This document shows, piece by piece, positions 32,580 to 35,629 of a stretch of 35,629 nucleotides of DNA; positions within the stretch are counted from its first letter, which is position 1, and every line of letters begins with the position of its first letter. Below the pieces are notes generated by a model. It was not told where the DNA came from. It did no database searches and saw only the letters and a program-made list of their open reading frames with translations. This DNA is from Patescibacteria group bacterium (GTDB lineage Bacteria; Patescibacteria; Paceibacteria; UBA6257; 2-01-FULL-56-20): the NCBI GenBank assembly GCA_023484365.1, contig JAMDBA010000078.1, positions 1 to 35,629 on the forward strand, written 5' to 3'. A program made the position numbers and the translations under genes.

Positions 32580-32612
32580 AAAGCGTTCCGCTAATGGAAC
32601 GCTTTATTTTTT
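32580..32612 (+). terminator. Rho-independent terminator
   Basis: AAAGCGTTCC-GCTAAT-GGAACGCTTT is a perfect 10-bp stem followed by ATTTTTT. Confidence 0.93.
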
Positions 32613-32651
32613 CCTTAATTTTTTTCATAATTAATAAAATAGAAAATTATA

Positions 32652-33699
32652 ATGGAATTAAAAGAAGAAGCGCAAAAGTTAAAAGAATTAGAAGAAGCGT
32701 TGCCCCGCTTAGCGGGGCGGCTTTGACTTGGTCTCAAAAAATAAAGAAATAGAAAAACTAACGGCTGACTTGAGCAATACTGATTTTTGGAAGGATCGGC
32801 AGATTGCTGATGAAAAATTAAAAAAATTAGGCGAGCTCAAAGATTTAATAAAACGTTTTGATGAAATTGAAAATGGAATTAACGAACTTAAGAATAATTT
32901 TAAAGAGGATTTGTATTTTGAAATTTTGCGAAAATTTAGAAATTTAGAGTTAGAGAATCTTTTTACCGGCCGATACGACAAACAGCCGGCAACGATTTCA
33001 ATTTTTCCCGGCGCCGGCGGTGAAGACGCTGAAGATTGGGCGAAAATGCTTTTTGAGATGTACGAAAAATACGCCGCGATGCGCGGCTGGAAAACTAAAA
33101 CTCTTGACGACAGCCCGAATCGCCGGACGATGGCGATTTCCGGTGATTGGGTTTATGGCTATTTAAAAAATGAGTCCGGCGTCCACCGTCTGGTAAGGAT
33201 TTCTCCCTTTTCGGCCAAAAAGTTAAGGCATACATCTTTCGCTTTGGTTGAAGTCGTGCCGGAGTTGCCCGATTTAGAAGAATCAAAAATAAATATTCCT
33301 GAAAGCGACCTTAAATGGGATTTTTACCGTTCTTCCGGTCCGGGCGGCCAGAACGTAAATAAAGTGGAGACAGCGGTAAGGGGAACCCATATTCCGACCG
33401 GCATCACGGTTTCTTCGCAGGCGGAGCGCTCACAGCTTCAGAACCGTGAGAGAGTCTTAAGTTTGCTTAAAGCAAAACTTTTTCAATTAATGGAAAAAAA
33501 CCAAACAGAAGAACTCGGCAATTTAAGAACAAAAGTAAAGCCGGAATGGGGCAATCAAATCCGCTCTTACGTTTTAAACCCATATAAAATGGTTAAAGAT
33601 CATCGCACCGAGATAGAAACGGCGCAGGTTGACGATGTTTTAGGCGGCGATTTAGATAATTTTATAGAGGGAGAAATAGAGGTTTTAAAGGAAAAATAA
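32652..33699 (+). CDS. prfB: Peptide chain release factor 2, with programmed +1 frameshift
   Basis: The gene begins at ATG 32652, reads 24 codons to CTT (32721-32723), and then meets TGA. The sequence CTTTGAC is the classic RF2 shift site. Skipping T32724 joins frame 0 (ending LAGRL) to the downstream frame as ...RL-D-LVSKNKEIEKL, giving 348 residues. The downstream frame alone would need a TTG start and would lack the first helix. The codon-recognition motif SPF is in RISPFSAKK, and the catalytic GGQ is in SSGPGGQNVNKVE. RF2 terminates at UGA and UAA and through this shift limits its own level. This supports UGA being a stop in this organism. Confidence 0.96.
32702..32727 (+). promoter_or_regulatory. 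RF2 recoding site with hairpin
   Basis: The slippery CTT-TGA-C lies at 32721-32727. GGGG (32714-32717) with a CGG spacer stands where the E. coli AGGGGG-TAT element is, so it is the likely internal Shine-Dalgarno stimulator. The same G-tract is the 3' arm of a perfect hairpin GCCCCGC-TTA-GCGGGGC (32702-32718). Confidence 0.85.
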
Positions 33700-33732
33700 A
33701 ATAATATTAGCGCTATACTTCCCTTTTAATTT

Positions 33733-33741
33733 TGCTATAAT
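33733..33741 (+). promoter_or_regulatory. Extended -10 promoter of the pilin gene
   Basis: TGC-TATAAT lies 15 bases before the ATG, predicting a leader of about 9 bases. Confidence 0.55.
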
Positions 33742-33756
33742 TTGTAAATATCATCT

Positions 33757-35004
33757 ATGAATGCCAGAAACGGCCGCTCCTCGTTTACCTTAATTGAGCT
33801 ATTAATTGTCATAGCCATATTAGTTATTTTGGCTGTCGTGGTAGTTTTAACCCTTAACCCTTCTGAACTAATGGCTCAAGGAAGGGATTCCCAAAGGTTG
33901 TCCGATATGGCTAGCATTAACTCGGCTGTTAATATCTACTTAGTAGACTCGGGAGGAACGGGATTTCTGGGAACATCTTCCGTTGTTTATGTTTCTCTTC
34001 CCGATACCGCTTCTTCAACCTGCGAAGATTTAAGTCTGCCGGCTCTTCCTTCCGGCTATACTTATAATTGCGTCTCAACAACTTCTTTAGTAAAAACCGA
34101 CGGCACCGGCTGGCTTCCTGTAAGACTGGCATCAACTTCTTCCGGCACTCCCTTAGGAAGTCTTCCTAAAGATCCCACTAACAGCACTTCTTCGGGGCTC
34201 TATTACACTTATATTACAGACGGCAACGGCAATTTTGAATTAACCGCTGTTTTGGAATCAATAAAATATGCCTCTCAAGAAGCTTCCGACGGCGGACCGG
34301 TTAACTTTATGTATGAGATTGGCAATAAATTAACATTATCAACAATGACGCGAGTAATTGTCGGAGTTTGGAAGTTTGACGGAAACGGAAACGACGGTTC
34401 GGCAAATGCGAATAATTTTACTTTAAGCGGATCGCCTTTGCCTAGTTTTGCAAATGGAGTTTTGGGGCAGGCTTATGCTTTTTCTAATAGTGGTACAGGT
34501 TATTTATACGCAACATCTAATGCAAGCACAACGCCTCTTGGAGCTTCGCCTCGTACTATGGGTATATGGGTTTATCCCACGAGCACACCGAATAGTTCAA
34601 ACGGTGAATATGTGCTTATCGGTTACGGGAGCGCTTCTACAAATCAGATGTTTGTGTTAACTGATATCGGCATCGGCTTAACATACGGAGCTGCCGACCT
34701 CGCAGTATACTCAAATGACATGGTGACAACACAAGCTATTCCTTTGAATAAATGGTCTTTTCTAGTAGGGGTTTATGATGGAAACGGTAATATATATCTT
34801 TATTATAATGGCCAATTAATCAGCTCAAAAGCTGTAACTCTAAATACTACTGTTGCCATACCATTAGAGGTGGGAGGTAGCCCAGAATTTAGCGGATTAT
34901 TGAGTGATTATATGGATGGCTACTTAGATGAACCTTTTATTACAGATTATGCGATGACCGCTTCTCAAATTCAGAATATTTATAATGCCGAAAAGCCCCA
35001 TTAA
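33757..35004 (+). CDS. Type IV pseudopilin fused to a LamG/concanavalin-like domain
   Basis: 415 residues. The type III signal SSFTLIELLIVIAILVILA has Phe10 as mature residue 1 and Glu14 as Glu5. The residue before the cleavage site is Ser, not the usual Gly. A pilin-like head runs to about residue 185. Residues about 205-412 form a LamG-type jelly roll: VWKFDGNGNDGS, MGIWVYPTSTP, WSFLVGVYDGNGNIYLYYNGQ, and GYLDEPFITDYAMTASQIQNIYN. A pilin carrying a lectin-like domain suggests a binding tip for glycans on the host or neighbours. Short leader, no Shine-Dalgarno. Confidence 0.88.
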   Translation: MNARNGRSSFTLIELLIVIAILVILAVVVVLTLNPSELMAQGRDSQRLSDMASINSAVNIYLVDSGGTGFLGTSSVVYVSLPDTASSTCEDLSLPALPSGYTYNCVSTTSLVKTDGTGWLPVRLASTSSGTPLGSLPKDPTNSTSSGLYYTYITDGNGNFELTAVLESIKYASQEASDGGPVNFMYEIGNKLTLSTMTRVIVGVWKFDGNGNDGSANANNFTLSGSPLPSFANGVLGQAYAFSNSGTGYLYATSNASTTPLGASPRTMGIWVYPTSTPNSSNGEYVLIGYGSASTNQMFVLTDIGIGLTYGAADLAVYSNDMVTTQAIPLNKWSFLVGVYDGNGNIYLYYNGQLISSKAVTLNTTVAIPLEVGGSPEFSGLLSDYMDGYLDEPFITDYAMTASQIQNIYNAEKPH

Positions 35005-35069
35005 AATAAGAGATATAATTTAGGAAGCAGCGCTTGGAGATAGGGGGCAGAATAGGGTAAAATTAAACG

Positions 35070-35396
35070 GTGGTTATTAAAAAAATAATTTTAATCGCTT
35101 TTATAATAGGATTTTTGGTTATCGCCAACCTCAGTTTTGCCGCGGCGAGCAACTACGAATCGCTCCAAACGGTTTATTATTCTACGCTTCAAAGTTTGAT
35201 TGTCCTGCTTCAGGAGCAAGTCGCCGCTCTTTCTCAACAATTAAAAAGCGCTTCTTCTAGTTCTGCCGTTTCGGCTTTATCAACATCAAGCCAGCCCACC
35301 TCAACTTCGCCGGCGAATAATTATTCCGGCTCTTTGTTTAATTATTATCCTACTTGGCATCTTGTTCCCGGGAGCTGTATTCCGCAGTTGTATTAA
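35070..35396 (+). CDS. Small secreted hypothetical protein
   Basis: 108 residues from a GTG. A signal peptide (1-26, ending SFAAA) precedes a short helical segment with heptad-like spacing (TLQSLIVLLQEQVAALSQQLKS), a Ser/Thr/Pro-rich linker and a C-terminal tail with two Cys/aromatic-containing turns (YPTWHLVPGSCIPQLY). This layout of signal, coiled coil and low-complexity linker recurs in surface proteins of this type of bacterium. Function unknown. A purine-rich GATAGGGGG lies about 20 bases upstream, too far to be a good Shine-Dalgarno. Confidence 0.65.
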   Translation: MVIKKIILIAFIIGFLVIANLSFAAASNYESLQTVYYSTLQSLIVLLQEQVAALSQQLKSASSSSAVSALSTSSQPTSTSPANNYSGSLFNYYPTWHLVPGSCIPQLY

Positions 35397-35562
35397 AATA
35401 GCAATAAGAAATAATTTAGCGGGCAGAGCGTGATTGATTTTTTTAGCTCAACCTTTCCATTAGGTATTAGACCTAGCAGGAATGATTTGTATAATACCAT
35501 TCATCTTCGCAGTAATCTGCGCGGGTGATTCTGGGAAGGCGCGGGGATAAACTTGACGCGCA

Positions 35563-35571
35563 TGCTATAAT
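35563..35571 (+). promoter_or_regulatory. Extended -10 promoter of the ABC-type ATPase gene
   Basis: TGC-TATAAT ends 9 bases before the ATG at 35581, so the transcript would be leaderless or nearly so. Confidence 0.55.
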
Positions 35572-35580
35572 AAAAAATAT

Positions 35581-35629
35581 ATGAACGAACCTATTTTAAG
35601 CGTAAAAAATTTAAGCGTTTCTCTGGATA
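35581..35629 (+). CDS. Start of an ABC transporter-type ATPase (partial)
   Basis: Only 16 residues are in the window: MNEPILSVKNLSVSLD. The LxVKNLSVxLD pattern is the first strand of ABC ATPase domains. SufC begins in a similar way, but so do many transporter ATPases, so no name is given. It has its own extended -10 promoter. Confidence 0.6.
   Translation, partial: MNEPILSVKNLSVSLD

Noticed and set aside
32724..32726. UGA recoding to an amino acid (as in Gracilibacteria or SR1)
   Set aside because: Several genes end at TGA (for example 16919-16921), and the prfB TGA fits the known frameshift mechanism.

Overview
The window looks like a contig from a Candidate Phyla Radiation (Patescibacteria) bacterium, most likely Parcubacteria-like. 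This is an inference from four things: moderately AT-rich compact gene order, a very short translation initiation factor IF-2, LemA/DUF2207 and dockerin/cohesin surface genes, and many small secreted proteins of the kind seen in that group. The code is standard: several genes stop at TGA, and the RF2 gene has an intact UGA-dependent frameshift site.

Layout. 1-8000: end of a DUF192 gene, a membrane-anchored cyclophilin, Obg GTPase, a large helicase-nuclease fusion (UvrD/RecB-type with a probable Fe-S cluster), the LemA-DUF2207 envelope pair and an RBBP9-like serine hydrolase. 7980-10560: accessory scar. A 5'-truncated hypothetical gene meets a 5'-truncated large serine recombinase head to head near 8504. 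The recombinase runs antisense into tRNA-Leu(UAA), and an HNH endonuclease overlaps that tRNA from the other side. 10620-12830: tRNA-Cys, rbfA and infB on the minus strand; infB carries a repeat-like in-frame insertion and a leader with a 22-bp perfect inverted repeat. 12834-16070: an M16 peptidase, then a type II restriction-modification pair (MvaI/BcnI-like endonuclease and SPPY-type methyltransferase) that starts 3 nt after tRNA-Ser(GCU). 16180-19890: secreted trypsin-like protease, Nudix hydrolase, M23 peptidase, a small hypothetical protein and a Cas4/RecB-like nuclease without CRISPR.

20011-27290 is the most striking block. It holds a secreted TIG-repeat protein whose reading frame is split by a single TAA from a C-terminal dockerin. 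Next come a membrane-anchored cohesin protein, a polytopic membrane protein, a PAS histidine kinase and two REC-only response regulators. Together they look like a cohesin-dockerin surface-display module joined to a two-component relay. 27325-31660 is a surface-glycan cluster: NAD-dependent epimerase, GIY-YIG protein, polyprenyl-phosphate sugar transferase and two GT2 glycosyltransferases. 31792-35629: DUF167, a small winged-helix-like gene with a palindrome over its promoter, prfB with programmed +1 frameshifting and an added hairpin, a pseudopilin fused to a LamG-like lectin domain, a small secreted protein, and the start of an ABC-type ATPase.
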